Counted from the first letter of the stretch, positions 9,371-18,581 are shown. The stretch is DNA of 50,383 bases from Bacteriovorax sp. (GCA_014377485.1 JACMPM010000064.1:1-50383); one strand, 5' to 3'. Numbers and translations: made by a program. Notes: generated by a model from the letters alone, not told the origin.

Positions 9371-10030
9371 ATGTTGAAATCTTATTTACCTGCTAAATTC
9401 AATACTCTTGCAGCAATTTTATTTGTCTTCTGTGGTATTTTTGGTTTTTATAAAATCTTAACCATTATGGTAATTGCCTATATTGTTCTATATGTGGTTT
9501 TGCGGAAAAGCAGAAATGACTTTCGCGATGATCCCATTAGTACCAGAGGTGTAATATTTTCACCGGCCAATGGAAAAGTCGTGCACATCGAACATAATGT
9601 GTCTCATGGTTTTTATGGCGACCAATTAATTGAAATTCAAATTATGATTCCCTGGTGGAAAGAGATGGGAATATTTCTTCCACTTTCTTGTGAGATTAAA
9701 AATCTTTTGGTCCTAAAAGGTCAGTCTTTTTTCAGATATCTGAAAGCAGTTGAAGTTCTCGGGAGTAAAGAAGGCAAAGGCGTTGGCTTGGCCCTTGATA
9801 ACCGAGGAGAGAGTATTGGTCTTACATTTTTTAAATGCAAGCTTGGACTTTGGCCTGAATTAATGGTCATGCCTGGAGACAGAGGTGGAAGAAGGGTCAA
9901 TATTGGCTACTTTCCTTTTGGCGGAACAGTGATGCTTTATTTACCAAAAAAGTATGAGATACTAGTTAAAACTAACGATGAAGTGAACGCTGGCGAAACA
10001 ATTTTTGCAGTAGTTCCTGACAATATTTAG
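9371..10030 (+). CDS. Phosphatidylserine decarboxylase-like protein, catalytic residues missing
   Basis: The overall layout matches the short (archaeal/alphaproteobacterial) Psd family. There are N-terminal membrane spans (~residues 8-42), then a SPA-x-GKV motif, and a C-terminal F-G-x-T/R-V-x-L-Y-L-P segment where Psd normally self-cleaves at Gly-Ser. Here the motif reads SPANGKV, with Asn67 where Psd has the catalytic Asp. The region that should carry the catalytic His (family NxHxNR) reads PWWKEMGIFLP with no His. The cleavage site reads FPFGGTVMLYLP, with Gly185 in place of the Ser that becomes the pyruvoyl group. Family knowledge says such a protein cannot self-process or decarboxylate. 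The reading frame is intact and it sits directly before pssA, so it looks like a maintained pseudoenzyme rather than a decayed gene. Its role is unknown. Confidence 0.8.
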   Translation: MLKSYLPAKFNTLAAILFVFCGIFGFYKILTIMVIAYIVLYVVLRKSRNDFRDDPISTRGVIFSPANGKVVHIEHNVSHGFYGDQLIEIQIMIPWWKEMGIFLPLSCEIKNLLVLKGQSFFRYLKAVEVLGSKEGKGVGLALDNRGESIGLTFFKCKLGLWPELMVMPGDRGGRRVNIGYFPFGGTVMLYLPKKYEILVKTNDEVNAGETIFAVVPDNI

Positions 10031-10041
10031 AAGGTACTGTT

Positions 10042-10818
10042 ATGTTAAATACTCCAAGACGATTAGCATTTTTTCTTCCCAATACATTTACTGCGCTAAA
10101 TATGGCCTGTGGATTTTTTTCAATCATTCTAGGTTGGAAGGGTGAGTTCTATCCTGCTTCGATGCTACTGCTATTAGGGGCAATTTTTGATTCTGTTGAT
10201 GGCAGAGTTGCAAGAATGACTCATACTCAATCGGCCTTTGGTGAACAATTCGACTCAATTTCAGATGTTGTGACTTTTGGAGTTGCACCAGCTTTTTTAG
10301 TTTATAATAAGTTCTTTTTTGATTTAGGCCGGATTGGTCTCATTACATCATTTGTATTTTTACTTTGTGGCGCTTTAAGGCTTGCTCGCTTTAATGCCAA
10401 TATTGATAAAGTTAGTTCTGATTTTTTTCAAGGTTTACCTATTCCAAGTGGAGCATTGGCCTTAGTAGGTTTAACTCTATTTACGTTGGAATATCCTGAA
10501 ACAATGGAACTTTCACCTTTTGTTTTTGTAGTCTATGTTCTCTTCTTTGCTTTTTTAATGATTTCTAATATTCCTTTTAATTCATTTAAAAATTCTGAGT
10601 GGGTTCGCTCTCATAAAAAACGTGTTCTTCTAACCATTTTTCTGGTCATGATTCTTACCTTTGTTAAAGAACAAATCATGATTGGATTGATAATCAATGT
10701 ATATGTTTTTGCTTCTTTGCTTTATTTTTTTAAAAACAGAGGCGCTCTTCAGGACATGTTCCAGTGGAAGAGTGAAGACGACGAAGAGGTCGGAGAAATT
10801 CAGAATGATCAACGTTAA
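10042..10818 (+). CDS. pssA: CDP-diacylglycerol--serine O-phosphatidyltransferase
   Basis: Transfers the phosphatidyl group from CDP-diacylglycerol to serine, making phosphatidylserine. The CDP-alcohol phosphotransferase motif is complete: D53-G-x2-A-R58-x8-G67-x3-D71-x3-D75. Multiple membrane spans follow, and FFQGLPIPSGA is typical for type II PssA. 258 aa with an acidic C-terminal tail. SD is an AAGG. It lies 11 nt after the Psd-like gene; psd-pssA neighbours are common in bacteria. Confidence 0.95.
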   Translation: MLNTPRRLAFFLPNTFTALNMACGFFSIILGWKGEFYPASMLLLLGAIFDSVDGRVARMTHTQSAFGEQFDSISDVVTFGVAPAFLVYNKFFFDLGRIGLITSFVFLLCGALRLARFNANIDKVSSDFFQGLPIPSGALALVGLTLFTLEYPETMELSPFVFVVYVLFFAFLMISNIPFNSFKNSEWVRSHKKRVLLTIFLVMILTFVKEQIMIGLIINVYVFASLLYFFKNRGALQDMFQWKSEDDEEVGEIQNDQR

Positions 10819-11794
10819 AAGGATCTTTTCTCTATTATTGTTAACTGTTCTTTTTAATCTTTATCTAAATCAGGCGAGTGCAACTGATTTAGAGCAAGTT
10901 GTTTCCGGAAGCGATGTTGAAGACTCGCTCGCAACCAGTAAAGTCGTTGAGCCCAGCCCATATATTATTCAAAATGCTGATGGCGAAATCGACAATCAAA
11001 AAATAAAAGCTAATGCCAAACCAGATTTTATGTTTAATGAGAATCATCCAGAGGTTTCTGTAAAAGAAGATCCAAAAAATCAATTTCAAGATTTGGGTTA
11101 CACCGTTCCCGGAAGTTTTGAAGCTAAAGAAAATTATATTGAAATTGATAAAAAGGCGATGGCCTCTGATTTTAGAAAACTATCCAGCGGAGGAATAAAT
11201 ATTACATTCATTAAAAATGATTTTAATTATGAATCTGCCAATGATGTTATTAATAAGACTATTTCTGAAGGCTACAAACATGTTAAGGGCGGGGCGCTTT
11301 ATATTCGCAGCGATCAATATTTCTACCACACTGATTATTTAAACACTTTTTGGAGTTTAGGTGGAGGCCTCGGATATAATAGTGGACGCGGGGTTTTTGT
11401 TACCGGTGAGCGGAGTGATACGACATTTAAGTTATGGGAAATTCCGGTGGACTTGGGAATTGGTATAGAAATTCCGATTTATCATTTGTTTAAAATTTCA
11501 GGCGCCGTTGGTCCAAGTGCAACTGTTCTCTATCAAAACCGAAATGATTTTTTATCAGGCGAAAAAGGAAGAAATAAAATACAGTGGAGCTATGGTCAGT
11601 TTGCCAATGCTCAACTAAAAATTAATCTTGCAGGCTTTAGCTCTGAGACTGCATACACTCTTTTTACAGAGAGCAGAATCACAAATCTTTTTATGAATCT
11701 CGAAGCTCGTTACCAAAACTATCGGAACTTTCAGGATGATATAAAAATTTCTGGAACATCTTTTGGGATTGGTTTCACCTTTGAATACTTATAA
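10805..11794 (+). CDS. Secreted protein, probably an outer-membrane beta-barrel, unknown function
   Basis: 329 aa. The ATG at 10805 was chosen over upstream in-frame starts because a GGAG SD lies 9 nt before it and it gives a clean signal peptide (MINVKRIFSLLLLTVLF to ~ASA). An acidic, low-complexity region to ~residue 110 is followed by a C-terminal half of alternating glycine/aromatic strands (LGGGLGYNSGRG, GIGIEIP, VGPSATVLYQN). It ends in FGIGFTFEYL, an outer-membrane-protein-like terminus. It overlaps pssA by 14 bp and truA by 14 bp. I do not recognise the family. Confidence 0.75.
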   Translation: MINVKRIFSLLLLTVLFNLYLNQASATDLEQVVSGSDVEDSLATSKVVEPSPYIIQNADGEIDNQKIKANAKPDFMFNENHPEVSVKEDPKNQFQDLGYTVPGSFEAKENYIEIDKKAMASDFRKLSSGGINITFIKNDFNYESANDVINKTISEGYKHVKGGALYIRSDQYFYHTDYLNTFWSLGGGLGYNSGRGVFVTGERSDTTFKLWEIPVDLGIGIEIPIYHLFKISGAVGPSATVLYQNRNDFLSGEKGRNKIQWSYGQFANAQLKINLAGFSSETAYTLFTESRITNLFMNLEARYQNYRNFQDDIKISGTSFGIGFTFEYL

Positions 11795-12569
11795 GCTCAC
11801 TCTTCAATATAAGGGAACGAGCTATCTTGGTTTCCAAGTACAGCCTATCGGTGAAACGATTCAAGGCGAGCTCAATAAAGCTCTCAAAATTCTGTCTAAA
11901 TCAGAGAATGTAAAATCCATTGGCTCTGGTCGTACTGACTCGGGAGTTCATGCTTTTGCCCAAGTGGTGAGAATTGAAATACCTGTTGATATTCCAGAGG
12001 ATAGTCTGATCCGAGCAATTAATTCACACTTACCTCATGATATTCGAATTACTGCTGCTTCTCGTTGCACAAATGATTTTCATCCAATTTTCAGTGCAAA
12101 GTCCAAAGAATACAATTATGTTTTTTCCACCGAACAGAGCATTTCTCCATTTGCTCATGACCTGGTGACGCTGTTTCCCTTTAAATTGGATATCGAACGA
12201 ATGAAAGATGGCTGTAAACTTTTTTGCGGGGAACATGATTTTATCAATTTTCAATGCACAGGGACTGAGGTGGAAACCACCGTGCGACAAATTTATTCTT
12301 GCGAGCTTATACACTATCAATCAGAAGGACATTGGGGACATATGCTCAATGATTATTATGTTTTTCACGTTGTTGGCAGCGGCTTTTTAAAGCAAATGGT
12401 GCGCCTCATGATGGGTGCGCTATGGAGCCTTGGTCGAGGTAAAATCACGCTGGAAGACCTCGAAAAATCACTTATGACACCAAATACAATCCCTTTGACT
12501 AAGCGACTCGGGGCCACAGCTCCACCTCAGGGACTTTATCTCAAAGAAGTGCATTACTCCGGCATTTAA
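11781..12569 (+). CDS. truA: tRNA pseudouridine(38-40) synthase
   Basis: Isomerises uridine to pseudouridine at positions 38-40 of the tRNA anticodon arm. The catalytic motif GSGRTDSGVHA (Asp53 from the chosen start) and the N-terminal YKLTLQYKGTSYLGFQ are typical. The start is placed at TTG 11781, which aligns with the usual N-terminus (MNTYKLTLQY). TTGs at 11763 and 11769 are alternatives. No ATG is available, and the start lies inside the preceding gene, so translation is probably coupled. Confidence 0.95.
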   Translation: MNTYKLTLQYKGTSYLGFQVQPIGETIQGELNKALKILSKSENVKSIGSGRTDSGVHAFAQVVRIEIPVDIPEDSLIRAINSHLPHDIRITAASRCTNDFHPIFSAKSKEYNYVFSTEQSISPFAHDLVTLFPFKLDIERMKDGCKLFCGEHDFINFQCTGTEVETTVRQIYSCELIHYQSEGHWGHMLNDYYVFHVVGSGFLKQMVRLMMGALWSLGRGKITLEDLEKSLMTPNTIPLTKRLGATAPPQGLYLKEVHYSGI

Positions 12570-12582
12570 TCTGTCTCTTTCA

Positions 12583-12611
12583 TTGACAATTCTGACCCTG
12601 TTTAATACTTT
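12583..12611 (+). promoter_or_regulatory. Likely sigma-70 promoter for tig
   Basis: A perfect TTGACA -35 is followed after 17 bp by TACTTT, which keeps the important T1, A2 and T6 of the -10 box. It lies in the only intergenic gap between truA and tig and would give a short leader with the AAAGGA SD. Confidence 0.5.
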
Positions 12612-12640
12612 GAGAGAACTAATTTTCAAAAGGATTTCGT

Positions 12641-13924
12641 ATGTCGTACACAGTAAAAAGCGTCAATGGATGCACAAAAAAAATTGAATTTAACTTTGCA
12701 ACTCTAGATCTTTCTAAAGAGATCAAAGCGGCAGTTGTAAAAAAACAAACGTCTACAAATATAAAAGGTTTCAGAAAAGGGAAAGCTCCACTCGCAATGG
12801 TTGAGCAAGTATACGGACCACAAATCGAATCAGACGCTTTAAATACATTTGTTCAATCACAATTGTTTGAAGCAGTGACAAAAGAAAAATTTAAAACGGT
12901 GGGGCACCCAGCGTTTGAAAATGTAAAATACGAAACAGGAAAAAGCGTAAGCTTCGAAGCTGTTGTTGAAATTTTCCCAGAAATCAAACTTGCTGATTAT
13001 TCTTCTTACTCTTTCAAAAAAGAGAAATCAGAAGTTACAAAAGATGACCTAGATAAAGTAACTAAAAATTATCTTGGCTCTAAATCTGAAATGACAGAAG
13101 TGACTGATCCAAAAGTTGGTTTGGCTAAAGGACATTTCGCTGTTTTTAATTTTGAAGGCGTAAGAGAAAATGGAGAGCGTCCAGAAAATATGAAAGGTTC
13201 TGAATACCTTCTAGAAATTGGTTCAGGACAATTTATTCCTGGATTTGAAGATGGAATGATTGGTTTAAAGAAAGGCGAGAAAAAAAATATTGTTTTAACT
13301 TTCCCTGCTGATTATCATGCTGTTGAATTACAAAATGGCAAAGTAACTTTCGAAGTTGAACTTCTAGAAGTAAAAGAAAAAAAGTTTCCGGAATTAAACG
13401 ATGAAATGGCAAAAGAATTTGGTTATGAATCAGTTTCTGATTTCACAGAAAAAAATAAAGTAAGTCTTCTTGCTCAAAAAGAAAGACAAGCTAGCGAAAA
13501 ACTTCACCAGGATATTTTAGAGAAAATTGTAAAAGAGAATAAGTTTGATATCCCTGCTACTCTTGTTCAAAACCAAGTAAAATATCTTCAAGAAGATCTG
13601 GCAAAAAACCTTAAGTCTCAAGGCTTCAATGAGGCAATGGTTGCTGAATATTTCGAAAGATGGAAATCTGACATCACGACTAAAGCTGACTTTCAAGTTC
13701 GCTCAGGATTGATTCTGGATCATCTGGCGCAACAATTTAATATTGAAACATCAGACGCTGACTTCAACAAAAAAATTGAAGAAAGTGCTGCAACTGCGGG
13801 AATGGATGTTGAAACTGTAAAAAAATATTACTCAACAAACTCTCAAATCAAGAGCAATTTGATGTACGCAATCCGTGAAGAAAAAACTTTTGAAGAAATT
13901 AAAAAGAAATTTAAGATTTCATAA
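12641..13924 (+). CDS. tig: Trigger factor (ribosome-bound chaperone and prolyl isomerase)
   Basis: Holds nascent chains at the ribosome exit. The ribosome-binding signature GFRKGKAP is at residues 43-50. An FKBP-type prolyl isomerase domain occupies ~150-240 (FNFEGVRENGE, FIPGFEDGMIGLKKGEKKNI, FPADYHA). A helical C-terminal substrate-binding region ends at residue 427, close to the 432 aa of E. coli. SD is AAAAGGA. It has its own promoter and a strong terminator and is apparently transcribed alone, without clpP-clpX downstream as in many bacteria. Confidence 0.97.
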   Translation: MSYTVKSVNGCTKKIEFNFATLDLSKEIKAAVVKKQTSTNIKGFRKGKAPLAMVEQVYGPQIESDALNTFVQSQLFEAVTKEKFKTVGHPAFENVKYETGKSVSFEAVVEIFPEIKLADYSSYSFKKEKSEVTKDDLDKVTKNYLGSKSEMTEVTDPKVGLAKGHFAVFNFEGVRENGERPENMKGSEYLLEIGSGQFIPGFEDGMIGLKKGEKKNIVLTFPADYHAVELQNGKVTFEVELLEVKEKKFPELNDEMAKEFGYESVSDFTEKNKVSLLAQKERQASEKLHQDILEKIVKENKFDIPATLVQNQVKYLQEDLAKNLKSQGFNEAMVAEYFERWKSDITTKADFQVRSGLILDHLAQQFNIETSDADFNKKIEESAATAGMDVETVKKYYSTNSQIKSNLMYAIREEKTFEEIKKKFKIS

Positions 13925-13938
13925 TTTACAAAAAAATT

Positions 13939-13966
13939 AAAAGGCTCCGAAAGGAGCCTTTTTTTT
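13939..13966 (+). terminator. Rho-independent terminator after tig
   Basis: AAAAGGCTCC paired with GGAGCCTTTT across a GAAA tetraloop, followed by further T residues. It has the same GGCTCC/GGAGCC core as the terminator at 14511. Confidence 0.93.
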
Positions 13967-14034
13967 GGCTCTCGACCTTGCCTCTCCCAATGGATTGTGG
14001 TTTTATCAGCCTCTTATATTTTAGAGGTATCTTT

Positions 14035-14508
14035 ATGAAATCAACTGCTCTTTTTTTACTCCTGACATTATTTACTTCATGGGCCTTTGCTGATGATATA
14101 AGCAATTCATTAGCTAATACCTATGAGCATGCTTCATTGCCAGACTTTCTGCCTCAAGTTGGAAAAGGATTGCCTGGAAGGTGTTATCAAGCAGCGAGCT
14201 CTAATAAAAAAACGGCTTCAGTTTTAATGGTTAGTTTTGAAGAAGATGGATTCGATGTTGCTCCTTTTGATGCAGAAAAAAAGAGAGAAGATTTCTTTGA
14301 TAAAATGAGCTACGAAGATATTTTAAAAGAATTTCCAATGATTAAAAATATGTTTTTAGAAGTAAGCGAGACTGCAGACGGTGCTGTCCTGGAAATAGAT
14401 AAAGGGGCAATTGAGTATAGAGCCGAGATAAGAGAAAGTGAGAAATATATGATTATGAGAGTTTTTCTAAACGGTAAGATTTTTAAATACTGCAATTATA
14501 ATAAATAA
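14035..14508 (+). CDS. Small secreted protein, unknown function
   Basis: 157 aa with a clear signal peptide (MKSTALFLLLTLFTSWAFA, cleavage before DDIS). The ATG at 14035 has an AGAGG SD 8 nt upstream; earlier in-frame codons lack one. The mature protein is acidic with two cysteines (GKGLPGRCYQ and FKYCNYNK), which could form a disulfide. Terminators on both sides make it a single-gene unit. I recognise no domain. Confidence 0.75.
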   Translation: MKSTALFLLLTLFTSWAFADDISNSLANTYEHASLPDFLPQVGKGLPGRCYQAASSNKKTASVLMVSFEEDGFDVAPFDAEKKREDFFDKMSYEDILKEFPMIKNMFLEVSETADGAVLEIDKGAIEYRAEIRESEKYMIMRVFLNGKIFKYCNYNK

Positions 14509-14510
14509 TT

Positions 14511-14542
14511 AAAAAAAAGGCTCCGTAGGGAGCCTTTTTTTT
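14511..14542. terminator. Bidirectional terminator between the 14035 gene and valS
   Basis: A8-GGCTCC, a GTAG loop, GGAGCC-T8. The symmetric A and T runs make it usable on both strands. It lies exactly between convergent genes, overlapping the valS stop codon. Confidence 0.93.
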
Positions 14543-17213
14543 AACTTTTAAACTGATTTAAATTCTCAGTTAAACTATTTATTTTTTCTGTCAGTTCGAT
14601 TTTGGTCTGTTTGGTTTCTTCGCGAATATTCTCCGGAGCATTCTTCATAAAGTTTTCATTGTTAATTTTTGATTCGTTTTTATTATAATCTAATGTAGTT
14701 TTTGCTAATTCTTTTTCAAGCCTTGCAATTTGTTCTTTTAGATCAATAACTCCTTCAAGTGGAACAAAAACTTCAGTGTGAGAAGTAATGTTCATAATTG
14801 ACTTGCTAGGACGGTTTAAATCTTTGCTGCCTACTTTTAAATCTTTTACACGAGCGAGTTCTTGAAAGTTTATTAGATTTGCACGGAAATAAGTTATCAA
14901 TTCCTGATTATCACTAAAAAGTTCTACGCTAACTACGTCTTTGGGTTTGATATTTACACTTGCTCTAAGATTTCTAATTGAAGTAACGACTTCTACAAAT
15001 TTATTCATTTGCTCCTGGTCGTCCTTAAATTCTATTGCAGTATCATATTCAGGATAATCTTGGGCTATGAGTAGATCCTCATTTTCATCTTTCAAATGCG
15101 ACCATAATTCTTCAGTAATAAAAGGAATGATTGGATGAAGAAGCGCCAGGATTTTTTTGAAAACAAACTTGAGAACAGAAATTCTTTGAGAGCGAATTTC
15201 TTCATTTTCACCTTTTAAAATGTTTTTAGAAAGTTCAATAAACCATGAACAGTATTTATCGTAAACAAATGAGTAAACTGCCGCACTTGCATCGTCGAAA
15301 CGATAAATTTCTAGCGATTCATTCATTAATTTTGTCGTAGTATTTAGTTCAGAAAGAATCCATCTTTCATGATGATCCAGTTTTTTCATGTCAGCAATTT
15401 TTGCTGAACCGGCATCCAAATGAGGCTGAATAAACCGGTAAGCATTCCAAATTTTATTGATGAAGTTTCTGAACCCACTAATGCGTTCTGGATCGAGGTT
15501 TATTCCACGGTTATATCCGGCTCCGCTAGCTAGAGAGAAGCGGAAGGCATCTGTTCCGTATTGTTCGATCATGTCGAATGGATCAATACCATTTCCAAGA
15601 GACTTACTCATTTTTCTGCCGAGTTTATCTCGAACTATTGCATGAATATATACATCTTTAAAAGGTACTTGGTTTTGAGTCTTGAGAGACATCATCATCA
15701 TTCGAGCAACCCAAAAAAATATAATATCAAATCCAGTAACTAAAACTGAGTTTGGAAAAAAGGTTTCAAACTTTTTTTCTTTCATGGCTTGTGCGTTGGG
15801 CCATCCTAGTGTCGACATTGGCCAAAGGCCAGATGAGAACCACGTATCTAAAACATCCGGATCTTGATGAATAATCTTTGATTTACATTTAGAACATACC
15901 GTTTCCTCTGTTTCGCTAGCCCATTGGTGCTTGCAATCATCGCAGTAAAAAACTGGTATTTGATGGCCCCACCATAGCTGACGAGAGATACACCAGTCTT
16001 TTGGATCACGAAGCCAAGAGAAATAAGTATTCTCCCATTCTTTTGGATAAAATTTAGTTTCATCTTTTTCAACGGACTCTACTGCGCTTTTGCTCATGTC
16101 TTTAACATTAACAAACCACTGCATCGAAATCATCGGCTCTATGACTGCACCCGATCTCTCTCCGTGACCAACAGGATGCATATGAGATTTGGTATCTAGC
16201 AATATTCCTAATTCTTCTAATTTTTTTGAAACTTTTTTTCGGGCTTCTTTTGCAGACATTCCTTTGAATTCCATCCCATGTTCATTCAGAGTCCCATCTT
16301 TGTTTAGGATATTTATAATCGGAAGATTGTGGCGCCTTCCAATTTCAAAGTCATTGAAGTCATGGCCAGGTGTTACTTTTAAGCAGCCAGTTCCCTTTTC
16401 CAGAGATACATGTTCGTCTCCTATGATAGGAACTTCACGGTTACAAAGAGGAATGATGGCGGTTTTTCCAATGAGATGTTTGTAGCGTTCATCTTCTGGA
16501 TTAACAGCAATTGCCGTATCACCAAAAAGAGTTTCTGGACGTGTTGTCGCTACTTCCAAATATTCTTCTGAATCTTTGATTTGGTACTTTAAATGATAGA
16601 AAGATCCTTGAACTTCTTTGTGTTCAACTTCAGCATCGGCCACTGCTGTTTGAAGAACAGGATCCCAATTAACAATATATTCGCTTTGATAAATTAGCTT
16701 TTGATTATAGAGGTCAACGAAGAATTTCTTAACGGCTTGATTCGGAATTGGATCAAGAGTGAAAGTTAAATAATCCCAGTCGCAACTTGCACCCATGGCT
16801 TTTTGTTGGTCGAGAATGGTGTTTCCGTATTCTTCCTTCCAAGCCCATATTTTTTTTAAAAATTCTTCGCGAGTAAAATCACGACGAGTTTTCTTTTCTT
16901 GTTCCCAAACCATTTTTTCTACTACTGATTGAGTTGAAATTCCAGCGTGGTCAAGGCCTGGTAGAAAAAGAGTTTCATAACCTTTCATTCTTTTAAAGCG
17001 GATAAGAGCATCTTGAGTTGTGATATCAAGTGCGTGACCAGCATGAAGTCTTCCGGTTACATTTGGGGGAGGAACAATTATGCAATAAGCTTTGTTGGCC
17101 TTGCCTTTTTTAGGTTTAAAATATTTTCCAGATTCCCAAGCAGCATACCATTTAGCTTCGCAGTCTTTTGGAGAATAGGTAGTAGGAAGTTCGTTTGTTG
17201 TTTCTGTGCTCAT
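14541..17213 (-). CDS. valS: Valine--tRNA ligase
   Basis: Class I aminoacyl-tRNA synthetase charging tRNA-Val. The HIGH-type motif is in PPPNVTGRLHAGHA (residues 48-61) and the KMSKS motif in GRKMSKSLGNGIDP. The CP1 editing domain carries TTRPETLFGDTAIAVNP and VTPGHDFNDFEIG, both typical of ValRS. The C-terminal ~70 residues form the tRNA-binding coiled coil (EQIARLEKELAKTT and onward). 890 aa is normal. It starts 3 nt after the hisS stop with a TAAGG-like SD, so the two are co-translated. Confidence 0.97.
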   Translation of the reverse strand: MSTETTNELPTTYSPKDCEAKWYAAWESGKYFKPKKGKANKAYCIIVPPPNVTGRLHAGHALDITTQDALIRFKRMKGYETLFLPGLDHAGISTQSVVEKMVWEQEKKTRRDFTREEFLKKIWAWKEEYGNTILDQQKAMGASCDWDYLTFTLDPIPNQAVKKFFVDLYNQKLIYQSEYIVNWDPVLQTAVADAEVEHKEVQGSFYHLKYQIKDSEEYLEVATTRPETLFGDTAIAVNPEDERYKHLIGKTAIIPLCNREVPIIGDEHVSLEKGTGCLKVTPGHDFNDFEIGRRHNLPIINILNKDGTLNEHGMEFKGMSAKEARKKVSKKLEELGILLDTKSHMHPVGHGERSGAVIEPMISMQWFVNVKDMSKSAVESVEKDETKFYPKEWENTYFSWLRDPKDWCISRQLWWGHQIPVFYCDDCKHQWASETEETVCSKCKSKIIHQDPDVLDTWFSSGLWPMSTLGWPNAQAMKEKKFETFFPNSVLVTGFDIIFFWVARMMMMSLKTQNQVPFKDVYIHAIVRDKLGRKMSKSLGNGIDPFDMIEQYGTDAFRFSLASGAGYNRGINLDPERISGFRNFINKIWNAYRFIQPHLDAGSAKIADMKKLDHHERWILSELNTTTKLMNESLEIYRFDDASAAVYSFVYDKYCSWFIELSKNILKGENEEIRSQRISVLKFVFKKILALLHPIIPFITEELWSHLKDENEDLLIAQDYPEYDTAIEFKDDQEQMNKFVEVVTSIRNLRASVNIKPKDVVSVELFSDNQELITYFRANLINFQELARVKDLKVGSKDLNRPSKSIMNITSHTEVFVPLEGVIDLKEQIARLEKELAKTTLDYNKNESKINNENFMKNAPENIREETKQTKIELTEKINSLTENLNQFKS

Positions 17214-17216
17214 AAA

Positions 17217-18527
17217 TTATGCCTTAATTAATTTCAGAATTGATTCCAGGTCGTTCAAGTCGAGTGTGTGTTGTTCTTTACTGGCGAGATTCTTAAGTTG
17301 AATCTGATTTTTTGCAAGTTCATCGCTTCCCATAAGGGTGACAAATTTTACGCCTTTTTTCTCTGCTGTAGGAAAAACCTTTTTAATTTTTAGAGCTTCA
17401 AGACCTGTGACAACTTTTAAATTATTTTTTCGTAAAAATTGAGCGAGCTTTATGGTCGCTTCAAGTCCATCTTCCTCTTGAAAGGTCAGTAAGATATCAT
17501 TAACTGGAATGTCGAAGTTAGGTAGAAGATTATGCACTTCTAAGAAATCTCTCAGAGTTACGTCTCCAAGGCCGAAGCCTACTCCTGGAAGCGGATCTTC
17601 GTTAAAAATTTGAAGAAGGTTAGCGTAAGCTCCACCACCGCATAAAGCTCTGCGGTTATCTGGATGTTTGTCGTATATTTCGAAAACAATACCAGTGTAG
17701 TAATCTAATCCTCGTACGATTGTAGGATCATATTTTAGAAATTCAGTGATATTCGCTTTTTTCGTGAATTCAATAAAACTATCAAACTGTGATGATATTT
17801 CAGCTTGGTTATTCTTTTCTAAAAATATTTTAACATCATCAAAAGTACTTAATTGTAGATAACTATAAAAAATATCCTGAGCATTAGAATCTAATCCGAC
17901 TTCTCCAACCATTTTTTGGAGAGCTTCCTCGGAAACCTTCTTTGCTTTATCCACTATTTTATAAAGTCTGTGAGTTTGCTCGCCAGTTGCTTTCATAATT
18001 GTTTTAAAAACAGCGTCGGCAATTGCCCTATCATTTAATAAAATTTCAAAATGAGAACTACTTGCGCCATAAGCTTGAAAAAGTTCTACCGCTACTTGAA
18101 GAATTTCAACTTCACCAAGTCGTCCTGGACTGCCAAAAACATCACAGTTTAATTGCCAATGTTCGCGAACTCTTCCTCGCTGCGGTTTTTCATATCTCAT
18201 TAAATTTGGAATTGAAAACCAGCGCAATGGCTTACTCGACTCACGGTGAACTTGAGCCACCATACGGGCCAAGGTTGGAGTCATCTCTGGGCGAATAGCC
18301 ACAAAGCGCTCGCCTCTATCTGTGAACGAATAAATTTGTTCATTAATTAGTTCTTCACCAGATTTGGCTTTATACAGTTCGACTTCTTCCAAGAGAGGTC
18401 CATCGTAAGATTCATAACCAAAACTTTCTGCGGTTTTTGTCATCACAGCGAAAAGATAATCGCGAACTCTTTTATCTTTTGGAAAAAAGTCACGAGTTCC
18501 ACGATAAGGCAGCTTATTGAGAGCCAT
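17217..18527 (-). CDS. hisS: Histidine--tRNA ligase
   Basis: Class II synthetase charging tRNA-His. Visible are the N-terminal GTRDFFPKD, motif 2 (AIRPEMTPTLARM and RWFSIPNLMRYEKPQRGRVREHWQLNCDVFG), the histidine-binding GLDYYTGIVFEI, and motif 3 region GGGAYANLL with PGVGFGLG. The C-terminal ~90 residues are the anticodon-binding domain. 436 aa is normal. SD is AAGGA. It lies directly upstream of valS, an arrangement that puts two charging enzymes under shared control. Confidence 0.97.
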   Translation of the reverse strand: MALNKLPYRGTRDFFPKDKRVRDYLFAVMTKTAESFGYESYDGPLLEEVELYKAKSGEELINEQIYSFTDRGERFVAIRPEMTPTLARMVAQVHRESSKPLRWFSIPNLMRYEKPQRGRVREHWQLNCDVFGSPGRLGEVEILQVAVELFQAYGASSSHFEILLNDRAIADAVFKTIMKATGEQTHRLYKIVDKAKKVSEEALQKMVGEVGLDSNAQDIFYSYLQLSTFDDVKIFLEKNNQAEISSQFDSFIEFTKKANITEFLKYDPTIVRGLDYYTGIVFEIYDKHPDNRRALCGGGAYANLLQIFNEDPLPGVGFGLGDVTLRDFLEVHNLLPNFDIPVNDILLTFQEEDGLEATIKLAQFLRKNNLKVVTGLEALKIKKVFPTAEKKGVKFVTLMGSDELAKNQIQLKNLASKEQHTLDLNDLESILKLIKA

Positions 18528-18581
18528 AGGTATCCTTGAGAGAAAGAGTATTTTCAGAGAAGAAAATTATCATAAAAAGAG

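Noticed and set aside
9371..10030. A sequencing error as the reason for the missing Psd catalytic Ser
   Set aside because: The frame is intact over the full length, and three separate catalytic positions differ by codon changes rather than by a frameshift.
10697..10804. N-terminal extension of the outer-membrane protein into pssA
   Set aside because: The extension would be 36 residues translated from another frame of pssA, and it would bury the signal peptide. ATG 10805 has its own SD.
13939..14542. Flanking terminators of the 14035 gene as a mobile-element signature
   Set aside because: They share only the 6-bp GGCTCC stem and have different loops and flanks. Similar GC-rich stems with A/T runs occur elsewhere in the window, so this is the usual terminator style.
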